Assembly: GCF_001051235.1 (NCBI RefSeq)
Contig: NZ_CBTJ020000055.1
Location: 62,001-126,000, forward strand
Direction of reading: 5' to 3'
Source: Candidatus Competibacter denitrificans Run_A_D11
GTDB taxonomy: Bacteria; Pseudomonadota; Gammaproteobacteria; Competibacterales; Competibacteraceae
DNA length: 64,000 bases
This document shows, in pieces, positions 42,926 to 53,159 of this stretch. The translations under genes were made by a program, and so were the position numbers. The stretch's first letter is position 1. Each line of letters opens with the position of its first letter. Under the pieces are notes generated by a model. It was not told the origin of the DNA and did not search any database. It saw only the letters and a program-made list of their open reading frames with translations.

Positions 42926-45619
42926 ATGGCGACATTAAAACAACAACAAATCTCCGTCCTCACCATGAACACGATGGCCTTCGCGGTGAACTTCGCCGTG
43001 TGGGTCATGTTTTCGGTCATCGGCATCAAGATCAAGGCCGAACTGAATTTAAACGAAACGGAATTCGGTCTGCTGGTGGCGACTCCGATTCTGACCGGTT
43101 CGCTGGTGCGGCTGCCGCTGGGTATCCTCACTGACCGCTATGGCGGGCGGATCGTGTTTTTCATCCAGATGCTGCTGGTGTCGATTCCCACCTGGCTGGT
43201 CTCTTATGCGACGGAGTATTGGCAATATCTGGTGTTGGGGCTGTTCGTCGGGCTGGCCGGTGGCTCGTTTGCAGTCGGCATCGCCTACACCTCAACCTGG
43301 TTTAGCAAAGAGCGCCAGGGGACGGCGATGGGCATTTTCGGCGCGGGCAACGCCGGTTCCTCGCTGACCAAATTCGTCGCGCCCATGATCATCGCCGCCT
43401 TCGGCGCCTGGCAGATGGTGCCGAAAGTCTACGCCGTCGCCATGATCGTGATGGCAATACTGTTCTGGTTTTTCACCTACACCGATCCGCTGCACCAGAA
43501 AGATGCGGCACAAAACCGCGTCCGACCGAGCCTGGGCCAGCAGTTGCAACCGTTGCTCGACGCGCGGGTGTGGCGCTTCGGGCTGGCTTACGCTTTCGTG
43601 TTCGGCGGTTTCGTGGCGCTGGCCTTGTGGTTGCCGAAGTACTACGTCGGCGAATACGGCTTGCCGCTGGCGACCGCCGCGTTTCTGACTATCTTCTTCG
43701 ATCTGCCCTCCGGGGCGATCCGCGCCTTGGGCGGTTGGGCCTCGGACAAGTGGGGCGGCAACACCGTCACTTGGTGGGTGCTGTGGATCAGTCTGATCTG
43801 CTTGTTCGTCCTCAGCTATCCGCCGACCACCATGACCATTCACGGCATCAAGGGCGATGTCTCGGTCAACCTCGGCATCGGCATCGTGTTGTTCACCGTG
43901 CTGGCGTTTGTGGTCGGCATGGCCCAGGGTTTCGGCAAGGCCAGCGTCTACCGCAGTCTGGCCGATTATTATCCGACCCAGATGGGCGTGGTTGGCGGCA
44001 TCGTCGGCCTGATCGGCGGTTTGGGTGGTTTTGTGATGCCGATCATGTTCGGGGTCGCCGCCGACGCCGTGGGTGTGCGCAGCAGTTGTTTCATGCTGAT
44101 GTTCCTGCTGGTGGTGGTCACCATGCTGTGGACCTGGGTGGCCGAAAAGAACGAGCGCGAGGAGATTCTGGAGCGGCACGCCGACGCACGGGCCGAACTG
44201 GCGGGCGCAAACCTGGTGGATCGGATTTATCGCCGCCGCCATCTGCTGGCCGACTGGCGGCCGGACGATGAGGCGTTCTGGCAATCGGTCGGGCGGCGTA
44301 TTGCTAATCGCAATCTGTGGCTGTCGATGCCCGCGCTGCTGCTGGCGTTCGCGGTGTGGGTGGTGTGGAGCGTGATCGTGGTCGAACTGCCACGGGTCGG
44401 CTTCAAATTTAGCCAAAACCAGTTATTCTGGCTGGCGGCGCTGCCGGGCTTGTCCGGCCCGTTCTTCCGGGCGCTGTATTCCTTCGTGGTGCCGATTTTC
44501 GGCGGTCGCAACTGGACGGTATTCAGCACCGCGCTGTTGCTGTTGCCGACGCTGTGGATTGGCGTCGCGGTGCAAGACCCGAACACCAACTATGCGGTGT
44601 TCGTCGCTATCGCCCTGTTGTGCGGGCTGGGCGCGGGCAATTTCTCGTCTAGCATGGCCAATATCAGCTTCTTCTTCCCGCAGCGGCTGCAAGGCACCGC
44701 GCTGGGCCTAAACGGTGGCGTCGGCAATCTCGGCGTCGGCATCGCCCAGTTGATCGTGCCTATCGCCATGTACGGCGGGGCGCTGTGGATTCTCGGTGGT
44801 AATGCGCAGAACCGTTTCGACGAGGGCATCGTCACCCCAATCTGGCTGCAAAACGCCGGTTTTATTTGGGTGCCGTTCATCGTCGCTGCTTCGGTCGCCG
44901 CCTGGTTTGGCATGGATAACATCGGCACGGTCAAAGCCGGTTTCGCCGAGCAGGTGGCGATCTTCCGCCACAAGCATCAGTGGCTGATGAGCTGGCTCTA
45001 CACCGGCACCTTCGGTTCCTTCATCGGGCTGGCGGTCACCTTCCCGATGCTGGTCAATACCGCCTTTCCGACCGCTAACACCTTCAAATTTGCCTTCGTT
45101 GGCCCGCTGTTGGCGGCGCTGGTGCGGCCGCTCGGCGGCTGGCTGTCGGATCGAATCGGCGGCGCGATCATCACCTGCTGGGTGTTTGTGGCGATGACGG
45201 CGGCGTCATTCGGTGCGCTGCTGTTCCTGCCGGGGCTGAATGGCGGCGACGGCAATATGAGCGGTTTCATCACCATGTATCTGATGCTGTTCGTTGCAGC
45301 AGGCATTGGTAACGGCTCCACCTTCCGCATGATTCCGATCATTTTCCGTGTCTTGCGCCAGCGCCGAATACACGGCAAAGACCGTGCGGCGCTGGAGGAA
45401 GCATCGCATCTGGCCGCGACCGAGGCAGCCGCCACGCTCGGCTTCAGTTCGGCGGTGGCGGCCTTCGGCGGCTTCTTCATTCCCATCGCCTACGGTGCGT
45501 CCATCAACCTGACCGGCGGCTATCAGGCGGCGCTGATGGTGTTCGCACTGTTTTATCTCAGTTGCCTGTGGGTCACCTGGCGCTGGTATGCGGGCAAGAA
45601 CGTGGAAGCGCCGTGTTGA
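42926..45619 (+). CDS. narK: Fused double nitrate/nitrite transporter NarK1-NarK2
   Basis: 897 residues from ATG 42926, chosen because the Fnr promoter excludes the upstream start. Two complete MFS domains in tandem: about 1-410, typical NarK1 (ISVLTMNTMAFAVNFAVWVMFS), and about 455-895, NarK2-like (LWLSMPALLLAFAVWVVWSVI). Each domain has the nitrate signature glycine-rich helices (GLAGGSFAVGIAYTSTWF; LGAGNFSSSMANISFFFPQR). The linker is about 45 charged residues. Such fusions are known from Paracoccus: one half is thought to be a proton/nitrate symporter, the other a nitrate/nitrite antiporter. Confidence 0.93.
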   Translation: MATLKQQQISVLTMNTMAFAVNFAVWVMFSVIGIKIKAELNLNETEFGLLVATPILTGSLVRLPLGILTDRYGGRIVFFIQMLLVSIPTWLVSYATEYWQYLVLGLFVGLAGGSFAVGIAYTSTWFSKERQGTAMGIFGAGNAGSSLTKFVAPMIIAAFGAWQMVPKVYAVAMIVMAILFWFFTYTDPLHQKDAAQNRVRPSLGQQLQPLLDARVWRFGLAYAFVFGGFVALALWLPKYYVGEYGLPLATAAFLTIFFDLPSGAIRALGGWASDKWGGNTVTWWVLWISLICLFVLSYPPTTMTIHGIKGDVSVNLGIGIVLFTVLAFVVGMAQGFGKASVYRSLADYYPTQMGVVGGIVGLIGGLGGFVMPIMFGVAADAVGVRSSCFMLMFLLVVVTMLWTWVAEKNEREEILERHADARAELAGANLVDRIYRRRHLLADWRPDDEAFWQSVGRRIANRNLWLSMPALLLAFAVWVVWSVIVVELPRVGFKFSQNQLFWLAALPGLSGPFFRALYSFVVPIFGGRNWTVFSTALLLLPTLWIGVAVQDPNTNYAVFVAIALLCGLGAGNFSSSMANISFFFPQRLQGTALGLNGGVGNLGVGIAQLIVPIAMYGGALWILGGNAQNRFDEGIVTPIWLQNAGFIWVPFIVAASVAAWFGMDNIGTVKAGFAEQVAIFRHKHQWLMSWLYTGTFGSFIGLAVTFPMLVNTAFPTANTFKFAFVGPLLAALVRPLGGWLSDRIGGAIITCWVFVAMTAASFGALLFLPGLNGGDGNMSGFITMYLMLFVAAGIGNGSTFRMIPIIFRVLRQRRIHGKDRAALEEASHLAATEAAATLGFSSAVAAFGGFFIPIAYGASINLTGGYQAALMVFALFYLSCLWVTWRWYAGKNVEAPC

Positions 45620-45621
45620 TG

Positions 45622-45675
45622 TCCTCACCCTGGCCCTCTCCCCCAAAGGGAGGGGGAAGAACCCTCACCCTGGCT
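45622..45675. repeat. CCCTCACCC-type intergenic repeat
   Basis: CCTCACCCTGGCCCTCTCCC, then CCAAAGGGAGGGGGAAGAACC, then CCCTCACCCTGGCTCTCT. Similar units occur at 53160-53240 and 13800-13840. They resemble the dispersed palindromic repeats of many proteobacterial genomes. Confidence 0.6.
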
Positions 45676-45730
45676 CTCTTTCAATAGAACAGGCACATAA
45701 CAAGAATTTTTGATCTGGAGCGCCCTTGCG

Positions 45731-47092
45731 ATGAGCGAACACAACCCCCGCACCTGGTTAAGCACCTGGACCCCGGAAGACCCGACGTTCTGGGAAAACA
45801 CCGCCAAGCCGCTGGCCTGGAAAACGCTGACTATCACCACCCTGAATCTGATGATGGCCTTCATCGTCTGGTTCGTGGTGTCGGCGCTGGTGGTGCGCCT
45901 GCCGAATATCGGTTTCAAGCTGACAGCCAGTCAAACCTTCTGGCTGGCGGCGATGCCGGGCTTGGCCGCTGGCATCTTCCGGGCGATTCATACTTTTCTG
46001 GTGCCGATATACGGCACCCGCCACGTCATCGCCTTTTCCACCCTGTCGCTGCTAATTCCAATTGTCGGTTGGTTCTACGCCATTCAAGACCCGACCACGC
46101 CGTATTGGGTGCTGTTGCTGCTGTCGTTTCTGGCCGGATTGGGCGGTGGCAATTTCTCCTCATTCATGCCCTCGACCAGCCTGTTCTTCCCCAAGCGGTT
46201 GCAAGGCACGGCGCTGGCGATTCAGGCCGGTATCGGCAATTTTGGGGTCAGCGTGGTGCAGTTCCTGACGCCGTGGATCATTGGTTTTGCGCTGTTCGGC
46301 ACGCTGGCCGGTGAAGCCCAAACCTTCGTTCCCAGCATACCGGGAATGCCCCCCCGGCCGATGTGGCTGCAAAACGCTGCCTTGATTTACGTGCCGTTTA
46401 TCGTGGTGTTCGGCATCGCCGCCTGGTTCCTGTTGAAGTCGGTGCCGGTGCGGGCCAATTTCCGCGAGCAGCTCGATGTCTTCCATGTCAGCAACCTGCA
46501 CGGCTTCTGGATGACCTCGCTGTACCTGATGACCTTCGGTTCATTCTCCGGCTTCGCCGCGACCTTCCCGCTGATGATCAAGCAGATGTATACGGTGTTG
46601 CCGGGTGGCCCTGACCCGTTGAAATACGCCTTTCTCGGCCCGCTAGTCGGCGCGGCGGCGCGAGTGCTGGCCGGGCCAATTTCCGACAAGCTGGGCGGGG
46701 CTATCGTCACCCATTGGTCGGGCATCGGCCTGCTGATTTGCACCATCGCGGTGACCTTCTACACCCATCCCGATGCAGCGACCGGTATGACCCAGTTCCC
46801 GCTGTTCATCGGGCTGATGCTGGGCGTGTTCTTCTTCAGCGGCGTCGGCAACGCCAGCACCTTCAAGCAGATGCCGATGATTTTCGAGCCACGGCAGGCG
46901 GGCGGCATCATCGGCTGGACGGCGGCGATGGCCTCGTTTGGCCCCTTCATTTACGGCATGTTGATCGGCTGGTCGTTTGCCGCTACCGGTTCGCCCAACG
47001 CTTTCTTTTACGCCGCAGCACTGTTCTACCTGTTCAACATCGGCATCAACTGGTGGTACTACGCCCGCAAAGGGGCGGAGAAACCGTGCTGA
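45731..47092 (+). CDS. NarK-family nitrate/nitrite transporter, third copy
   Basis: 453 residues from ATG 45731, GGAG ten bases upstream. MFS protein with 12 helices and NarK2-like signatures: LTITTLNLMMAFIVWFVVSALVV, LAGLGGGNFSSFMPSTSLFFPKRLQGTAL, FMTSLYLMTFGSFSGFAATFP. It closely parallels the second half of the preceding fusion, pointing to duplication, but the two have diverged. narG follows after 21 bases. Confidence 0.92.
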   Translation: MSEHNPRTWLSTWTPEDPTFWENTAKPLAWKTLTITTLNLMMAFIVWFVVSALVVRLPNIGFKLTASQTFWLAAMPGLAAGIFRAIHTFLVPIYGTRHVIAFSTLSLLIPIVGWFYAIQDPTTPYWVLLLLSFLAGLGGGNFSSFMPSTSLFFPKRLQGTALAIQAGIGNFGVSVVQFLTPWIIGFALFGTLAGEAQTFVPSIPGMPPRPMWLQNAALIYVPFIVVFGIAAWFLLKSVPVRANFREQLDVFHVSNLHGFWMTSLYLMTFGSFSGFAATFPLMIKQMYTVLPGGPDPLKYAFLGPLVGAAARVLAGPISDKLGGAIVTHWSGIGLLICTIAVTFYTHPDAATGMTQFPLFIGLMLGVFFFSGVGNASTFKQMPMIFEPRQAGGIIGWTAAMASFGPFIYGMLIGWSFAATGSPNAFFYAAALFYLFNIGINWWYYARKGAEKPC

Positions 47093-47113
47093 TTTTCAAA
47101 GAGGTTTAATGCG

Positions 47114-50100
47114 ATGAGCCATTTTCTCGACCGGCTGAATTTCTTCAAGAAAGTCACCGACACCTTCTCCGGCGATCACGGCATCGTCACCAACGAGGAT
47201 CGCGGCTGGGAAGACGCCTATCGCGCTCGCTGGCAGCACGACAAGGTGGTGCGTTCGACCCACGGCGTGAACTGCACCGGCTCCTGTAGCTGGAAGATTT
47301 ACGTCAAAAACGGGCTGGTGACCTGGGAAACCCAGCAGACCGACTACCCGCGCACCCGCGACGATCTGCCCAATCACGAACCGCGCGGCTGCCCGCGTGG
47401 CGCGTCCTATAGCTGGTATCTGTACAGCGCCAACCGGGTGAAATATCCGCTGGTGCGTGGGCGTTTGCTGAAGCTGTGGCGGGCGGCGCTGGCCGAGAAA
47501 AAAGACCCGGTGGATGCCTGGGCCTCTATCGTCGAAGACCCGACCAAAGCCAGCGAATACAAGACCCAGCGCGGTCTGGGCGGTTTCGTCCGCGCCACCT
47601 GGGAAGAAGTGAATCCACTGATTGCCGCCGCGAATGTCTATACCACCAAAAAATACGGCCCAGACCGCATCTACGGCTTTTCACCGATTCCGGCGATGTC
47701 GATGGTGTCCTACGCCGCCGGTTCGCGCTATCTGTCGCTGATCGGCGGGGCCTGCGGGTCGTTCTATGACTGGTATTGCGACCTGCCGCCCGCCAGCCCG
47801 ATGGTGTGGGGCGAACAGACCGACGTGCCGGAATCCGCCGACTGGTACAACTCCAGCTTTTTGATGATGTGGGGTTCCAACGTGCCGCAGACCCGCACGC
47901 CGGACGCCCATTTCATGACCGAGGTGCGCTACAAGGGCACCAAGATCGTGACCGTGTGCCCGGATTATTCCGAGGCGTCCAAGTTCGCCGACATCTGGCT
48001 GCATCCCAAGCAAGGCACCGATGCCGCCGTGGCGATGGCGATGGGCCACGTCATCCTGCGCGAGTTCTATCTCGACGGCAAATCCGAATACTTCACCGAG
48101 TACGTCCGCACCAAGACCGATTTCCCGATGCTGGTACGGCTCGACCAGCGGGCCGATGGCAACTACGTCAACGGTCGCTTCCTGCGGGCGTCCGACCTCG
48201 CCGATAGCGCCGGACAGGCCAACAATCCCGACTGGAAAACGCTGGCCTTCGATGAGAAGAGCGGCCACCTGATCGTGCCAAACGGCTCCATCGGCTTCCG
48301 CTGGGGCGAGAAGGACGGCATGGTCGGCAAGTGGAATCTGGAAGCCAAAGAATCGCTAAGCGGCGCGGAAACCCAGTTGCGGCTATCGGTCAACGATATT
48401 AAAGATGAGGTCGCGCCGGTTGCCTTCCCCTATTTCGGCTCCACTAAGCATCCGCATTTTGCCTGCACCGAACACGACGCCATTCAAGTGCGCAACGTGC
48501 CGGTGAAGAAAATCAAATTGGCGGACGGTTCCGAGGCGCTGGTCGCCACCGTCTACGATTTGACGCTGGTGCAATACGGCCTGGATCGCGGCCTGGGCGG
48601 CGCGAATGTCGCCAAGACCTATGACGACAACGTGCCTTATACCCCGGCCTGGCAGGAGAAAGTGACCGGCGTGCCGCGTGCGCAAATCATCACCGTGGCC
48701 CGCCAGTTCGCCGAGAACGCCGACAAGACCCACGGCAAGTCGATGGTGATTATCGGTGCGGCGATGAACCACTGGTATCACATGGATATGAATTACCGGG
48801 GCGTCATCAACCTGCTGATGATGTGCGGCTGCGTCGGCCAGAGCGGCGGCGGCTGGTCGCATTACGTCGGCCAGGAAAAGCTGCGGCCGCAAACCGGCTG
48901 GACCGCGCTGGCCTTCGCGCTGGATTGGCACCGGCCACCGCGCCACATGAATTCGACCTCGTTCTGGTACATCCACACCAGCCAGTGGCGGCACGAAAAA
49001 TTGACCATGCGGGAAATCCTCTCGCCGCTGGCCGACCTGCAGCAGTGGCAGGGGTCGCAAATCGACTACAACGTGCGTTCGGCGCGGATGGGCTGGTTGC
49101 CGACCGCGCCGCATTTCAACGCCAATCCGCTGGAAATCACCAAAGCAGCGGCGGCAGCGGGCGAGGAACCGGCCCCGCACATCGTCAAGAAGCTGAAAGC
49201 CGGCAAGCTCGGTTTCGCCTTTGAAGACCCGGATAATCCGGTCAACTTCCCGCGCAACCTGTTCGTGTGGCGCTCCAATCTGCTCGGCTCGTCGGGCAAG
49301 GGCCACGAGTATTTCCTGAAATATCTGCTCGGCACCACCCACGGGGTGCAGGGCAAGGATTTGGGTGAGGAGGGCGGCGAGAAGCCATCCGAAGTGCAAT
49401 GGCGCGAGGCGGCGCAAGGCAAGCTCGATTTGCTGGTGACGCTGGACTTCCGCATGTCCACCACCTGCATGTATTCCGACATCGTGCTGCCAACCGCGAC
49501 CTGGTACGAGAAAAACGACCTCAACACCAGCGACATGCACCCCTTCATCCATCCGCTGAGTGCGGCGGTCGATCCGGCCTGGGAATCGCGCACCGATTGG
49601 GACATCTTCAAAGGTCTTGCCAAGGCGTTTTCGGAGACCTGCCCCGGTCATCTCGGCGTCGAAAAGGACATCGTGGCCTTGCCGACCTTGCACGACACCC
49701 CCAACGAGCTGGCCATGCCGGACGTGAAGGATTGGAAGAAAGGCGAGTGCGATCTGATCCCCGGCAAGACCGCGCCCAGTCTGGTGGTGGTCGAGCGCGA
49801 CTATCCCAGCACCTATAAGAAATTCACCTCGGTCGGGCCGCTGCTGGACAAACTCGGCAACGGCGGCAAGGGCATCGGCTGGAACACCGAGCACGAGGTC
49901 GAGGCGCTGGCGGCGCTCAATTACACCGTGCTGGAAGAGGGCGTCTCCAAGGGTCGGCCGCGCATCGACAGCGACATCGACGCCGCCGAGATGATCATGA
50001 TGCTGGCCCCGGAAACCAACGGCCACGTCGCGGTGAAAGCCTGGGCCGCGCTGTCCAAAATCACCGGCCGCGATCACAGCCATCTGGCGCTGCCCAAGGA

Positions 50101-50896
50101 GCACGAGAAAATCCGCTTCCGCGACATCGTGGCCCAGCCGCGCAAGATCATTTCTTCACCCACCTGGTCGGGGCTGGAAGACGAGAAGGTCAGCTACAAC
50201 GCCGGTTACACCAACGTCCATGAGCTGATTCCGTGGCGCACCGTCACCGGTCGCCAGCAGTTCTATCAGGATCACGCCTGGATGCTGGGCTTTGGCGAGG
50301 CGCTGTGCGCTTATCGGCCACCGGTGGACATGAAGACGGTCGAGCCGATCATTGGCCAGAAGCCGAACGGCAACAAGGAAATCGTGCTGAACTTTATCAC
50401 CCCACATCAGAAGTGGGGCATCCACAGCACCTACACCGACAACCTGCTGATGCTGACGCTCTCCCGCGGCGGGCCGATCATCTGGATGTCGGAAGTGGAC
50501 GCCAAGAAGGCGGGCATCGAGGATAACGACTGGATCGAAGCCTACAACATCAACGGTGCGATTGCGGCGCGGGCGGTGGTCAGCCAGCGGGTGCCGGAAG
50601 GGATGTCGATGATGTATCACGCCCAGGAAAAAATTGTGAACACGCCCGGCTCGGAAATCACCGGCACCCGGGGCGGCATTCACAACTCTGTGACCCGCAC
50701 GGTGCTCAAGCCGACCCACATGATCGGCAGCTACGCCCAGCAGAGCTACGGCTTCAACTATTACGGCACCGTCGGTTGCAACCGCGACGAGTTCATCATC
50801 GTCCGCAAGATGGCCAAAATCGACTGGCTGGATGACGAACCGTCCGCCGAAGCCGAAACCGTGTCCGCAACGAGCACCCCCGTGGAGGCGCATTAA
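47114..50896 (+). CDS. narG: Respiratory nitrate reductase alpha subunit
   Basis: 1260 residues, the normal NarG length. The FS0 iron-sulfur site shows His50, Cys54, Cys58 and Cys93 (STHGVNCTGSCSWK and PRGCPRGASYSW). The molybdenum ligand Asp is in YDWYCDLPPASPMVWGEQ at about residue 222. The rest holds the molybdopterin-binding domains with GTRGGIHNS near the end. It reduces nitrate to nitrite on the cytoplasmic side of the membrane with bis-MGD. AGAGGT precedes the ATG. First gene of narGHJI; ends 2 bases before narH. Confidence 0.97.
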   Translation: MSHFLDRLNFFKKVTDTFSGDHGIVTNEDRGWEDAYRARWQHDKVVRSTHGVNCTGSCSWKIYVKNGLVTWETQQTDYPRTRDDLPNHEPRGCPRGASYSWYLYSANRVKYPLVRGRLLKLWRAALAEKKDPVDAWASIVEDPTKASEYKTQRGLGGFVRATWEEVNPLIAAANVYTTKKYGPDRIYGFSPIPAMSMVSYAAGSRYLSLIGGACGSFYDWYCDLPPASPMVWGEQTDVPESADWYNSSFLMMWGSNVPQTRTPDAHFMTEVRYKGTKIVTVCPDYSEASKFADIWLHPKQGTDAAVAMAMGHVILREFYLDGKSEYFTEYVRTKTDFPMLVRLDQRADGNYVNGRFLRASDLADSAGQANNPDWKTLAFDEKSGHLIVPNGSIGFRWGEKDGMVGKWNLEAKESLSGAETQLRLSVNDIKDEVAPVAFPYFGSTKHPHFACTEHDAIQVRNVPVKKIKLADGSEALVATVYDLTLVQYGLDRGLGGANVAKTYDDNVPYTPAWQEKVTGVPRAQIITVARQFAENADKTHGKSMVIIGAAMNHWYHMDMNYRGVINLLMMCGCVGQSGGGWSHYVGQEKLRPQTGWTALAFALDWHRPPRHMNSTSFWYIHTSQWRHEKLTMREILSPLADLQQWQGSQIDYNVRSARMGWLPTAPHFNANPLEITKAAAAAGEEPAPHIVKKLKAGKLGFAFEDPDNPVNFPRNLFVWRSNLLGSSGKGHEYFLKYLLGTTHGVQGKDLGEEGGEKPSEVQWREAAQGKLDLLVTLDFRMSTTCMYSDIVLPTATWYEKNDLNTSDMHPFIHPLSAAVDPAWESRTDWDIFKGLAKAFSETCPGHLGVEKDIVALPTLHDTPNELAMPDVKDWKKGECDLIPGKTAPSLVVVERDYPSTYKKFTSVGPLLDKLGNGGKGIGWNTEHEVEALAALNYTVLEEGVSKGRPRIDSDIDAAEMIMMLAPETNGHVAVKAWAALSKITGRDHSHLALPKEHEKIRFRDIVAQPRKIISSPTWSGLEDEKVSYNAGYTNVHELIPWRTVTGRQQFYQDHAWMLGFGEALCAYRPPVDMKTVEPIIGQKPNGNKEIVLNFITPHQKWGIHSTYTDNLLMLTLSRGGPIIWMSEVDAKKAGIEDNDWIEAYNINGAIAARAVVSQRVPEGMSMMYHAQEKIVNTPGSEITGTRGGIHNSVTRTVLKPTHMIGSYAQQSYGFNYYGTVGCNRDEFIIVRKMAKIDWLDDEPSAEAETVSATSTPVEAH

Positions 50897-50898
50897 TC

Positions 50899-52449
50899 AT
50901 GAAAGTACGCGCACAAATCGCCATGGTCCTGAATCTGGACAAGTGCATCGGCTGCCACACCTGTTCAGTGACCTGCAAGAACGTCTGGACCAGCCGCGAC
51001 GGCATGGAATACGCCTGGTTCAACAACGTCGAGACCAAGCCCGGCATCGGCTATCCCAAAAACTGGGAAGACCAGGAGCAGTGGAACGGCGGCTGGAATC
51101 GCGGCAAAGACGGCAAAATTACGCCCAAGCAGGGCGGCAAGCTGAAGATTCTGTCCAACATCTTCGCCAATCCCGACCTGCCCGCGATTGATGACTACTA
51201 CGAGCCGTGGGATTACGACTACGCGCATTTGCAAAACGCGCCGGAGTCGAAAGCGATGCCCACCGCTCGGCCCCGTTCCGCCATCAGCGGCGAGCGGATG
51301 CAGAAAATCCACTGGGGGCCGAACTGGGAAGAAATCCTCGGCACCGAATTCGCCAAGCGCTCGAAGGACACTAACTTCGATGACGTGCAGAAGGAGATTT
51401 ACGGCGAATTTGAAAACACCTTCATGATGTATCTGCCGCGCCTGTGCGAGCACTGCCTGAATCCGGCCTGTGTCGCCTCGTGCCCCAGCGGCGCGATTTA
51501 CAAGCGTGAAGAAGACGGCATCGTGCTGATTGACCAGGATAAATGCCGGGGCTGGCGGATGTGCGTGTCCGGCTGTCCGTACAAGAAGATTTATTACAAC
51601 TGGAACACCGGCAAATCGGAAAAGTGCATTTTCTGCTATCCGCGTATCGAGTCCGGTCAGCCGACGGTTTGCTCGGAAACCTGCGTCGGGCGCATCCGCT
51701 ATCTGGGCGTGTTGCTGTACGACGCCGACAAGATCGAGCAGGCCGCCAGCGTGCTGGACGAGCACAGCCTGTATCAAGCCCAGCTTGATATGTTCCTCGA
51801 CCCGTTCAATCCGACGGTGCAGGCCGAAGCCCGCAAGGCGGGGATTCCCGAACCGTGGCTGGAAGCGGCGCAAGACTCGCCCATTTACAAGATGGCGATT
51901 GACTGGAAGATCGCCTTCCCGCTGCATCCCGAATATCGCACCTTGCCGATGGTCTGGTACGTACCCAGCTTGTCGCCGATTCAGGCCCGTGCCGAAGCCG
52001 GACAAATCGGCATGAACGGCATCATCCCCGATGTCGGCTCGTTGCGGATTCCGTTGAAATATCTGGCGAATTTACTGACCGCTGGCGATGAAAAGCCGGT
52101 CAAGCTGGCGCTGGAGCGGATGCTGGCGATGCGCGCTTACATGCGGGCCAAAACGGTGGACGGCGACATCCGCGAGGACGTGCTGAAAGCGGTCAACTTG
52201 CGGGTCGATCAGGTGGAGTCGATGTACCGCTATCTCGCCATCGCCAATTTCGAAGACCGCTTTGTCATTCCCACCAGCCACCGCGAATACGCCAGCGCCA
52301 CCTACGACGCTTTCGGCGAGCGCGGCGGCTGCGGTTTCAGCTTCGGCAACGGCTGTTCGCCGGGCACCGACAAGACCAACCTGTTCGGCGGCAAGAAAGT
52401 CACCACCCGCCGCGCCATTCCGATCAAGGTGGAGCCGACCGGCCAATGA
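50899..52449 (+). CDS. narH: Respiratory nitrate reductase beta subunit
   Basis: 516 residues. Four cysteine clusters for FS1-FS4: DKCIGCHTCSVTCKNVW near residue 14, LCEHCLNPACVASCPSG near 182, KCRGWRMCVSGCPYKK near 215 and KCIFCYPRIESG...CSETC near 242. The Trp in CRGWRMC marks the [3Fe-4S] cluster. It passes electrons from the haem subunit to NarG. It overlaps narJ by 4 bases. Confidence 0.97.
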   Translation: MKVRAQIAMVLNLDKCIGCHTCSVTCKNVWTSRDGMEYAWFNNVETKPGIGYPKNWEDQEQWNGGWNRGKDGKITPKQGGKLKILSNIFANPDLPAIDDYYEPWDYDYAHLQNAPESKAMPTARPRSAISGERMQKIHWGPNWEEILGTEFAKRSKDTNFDDVQKEIYGEFENTFMMYLPRLCEHCLNPACVASCPSGAIYKREEDGIVLIDQDKCRGWRMCVSGCPYKKIYYNWNTGKSEKCIFCYPRIESGQPTVCSETCVGRIRYLGVLLYDADKIEQAASVLDEHSLYQAQLDMFLDPFNPTVQAEARKAGIPEPWLEAAQDSPIYKMAIDWKIAFPLHPEYRTLPMVWYVPSLSPIQARAEAGQIGMNGIIPDVGSLRIPLKYLANLLTAGDEKPVKLALERMLAMRAYMRAKTVDGDIREDVLKAVNLRVDQVESMYRYLAIANFEDRFVIPTSHREYASATYDAFGERGGCGFSFGNGCSPGTDKTNLFGGKKVTTRRAIPIKVEPTGQ

Positions 52450-53156
52450 AAACGCTGAAGGTGTTGTCCGCCCTGCTGTGCTATCCCCAGCCGGAAATCC
52501 AAGCGGCGCTGCCGGAGATGGCCGAAGCGCTGGCGCAAGAAGCGGTATTGCCGGAAACCGAGCGTGCCGCGTTACAGGCGCTCATCCAGCGGCTGGCACG
52601 CACTGAACTGATGGAATGGCAGGAACAGTACGTGGCGACATTCGACCGGGGCCGGGCGCTGTCGCTACACCTGTTCGAGCACATCCACGGCGAATCGCGG
52701 GATCGCGGTCAGGCGATGGTCAACCTGTTGGAAGTCTATCGCAAACACGGTTTTGAGCTGGACGCCCGCGAACTGCCGGATTATCTGCCGCTGTTTCTGG
52801 AGTATCTGGCGCAGCGGCCCACCGAGGAAGCGCTGGAATTGCTGGCGGAAATCGCGCATGTCATCACCTTGCTGGGCGCACGGCTGGCCAAGCGCAACAA
52901 CGACTATCACGTCCTGTTCGACGCCCTCACCGCGCTGGTCGGCGAATCCGAGGACAGCGCCGACATCCGCCAGCAGGCGGCGACCGAAGGCCCGGATCAG
53001 GCGATAGTGAACATGGACAAGATTTGGGAAGAGGAGGTGGTGACCTTCCTGGGCAATCAGGAGGGCTGCGCCACTGGAGGCAAGCCATCCACCGTGCAGC
53101 CGGTGCAATGGCTGCCCCGTTCCGGCGCGACGCCGCACGCCGCCCGTTCCTTATAA
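52446..53156 (+). CDS. narJ: Nitrate reductase assembly chaperone
   Basis: 236 residues: MKTLKVLSALLCYPQPEIQ at the start, then LFEHIHGESRDRGQAMVNLLEVY and ARELPDYLPLFLEYLAQRP, the TorD/NarJ-family signatures. It binds apo-NarG for cofactor insertion and membrane targeting. The last 30 residues are a loosely conserved tail. Confidence 0.95.
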   Translation: MKTLKVLSALLCYPQPEIQAALPEMAEALAQEAVLPETERAALQALIQRLARTELMEWQEQYVATFDRGRALSLHLFEHIHGESRDRGQAMVNLLEVYRKHGFELDARELPDYLPLFLEYLAQRPTEEALELLAEIAHVITLLGARLAKRNNDYHVLFDALTALVGESEDSADIRQQAATEGPDQAIVNMDKIWEEEVVTFLGNQEGCATGGKPSTVQPVQWLPRSGATPHAARSL

Positions 53157-53159
53157 AAC

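Noticed and set aside
43292..44416. 374-codon open frame antisense to the fused narK
   Set aside because: Composition (His, Gln, Asp, Arg repeats) and position show a shadow of the MFS gene.
48383..50104. 573-codon open frame antisense to narG
   Set aside because: Lies wholly opposite a certain narG; His/Gln/Arg-rich product typical of a high-GC shadow frame.
50965..52005. 346-codon frame antisense to narH
   Set aside because: Entirely opposite narH, no independent signal.
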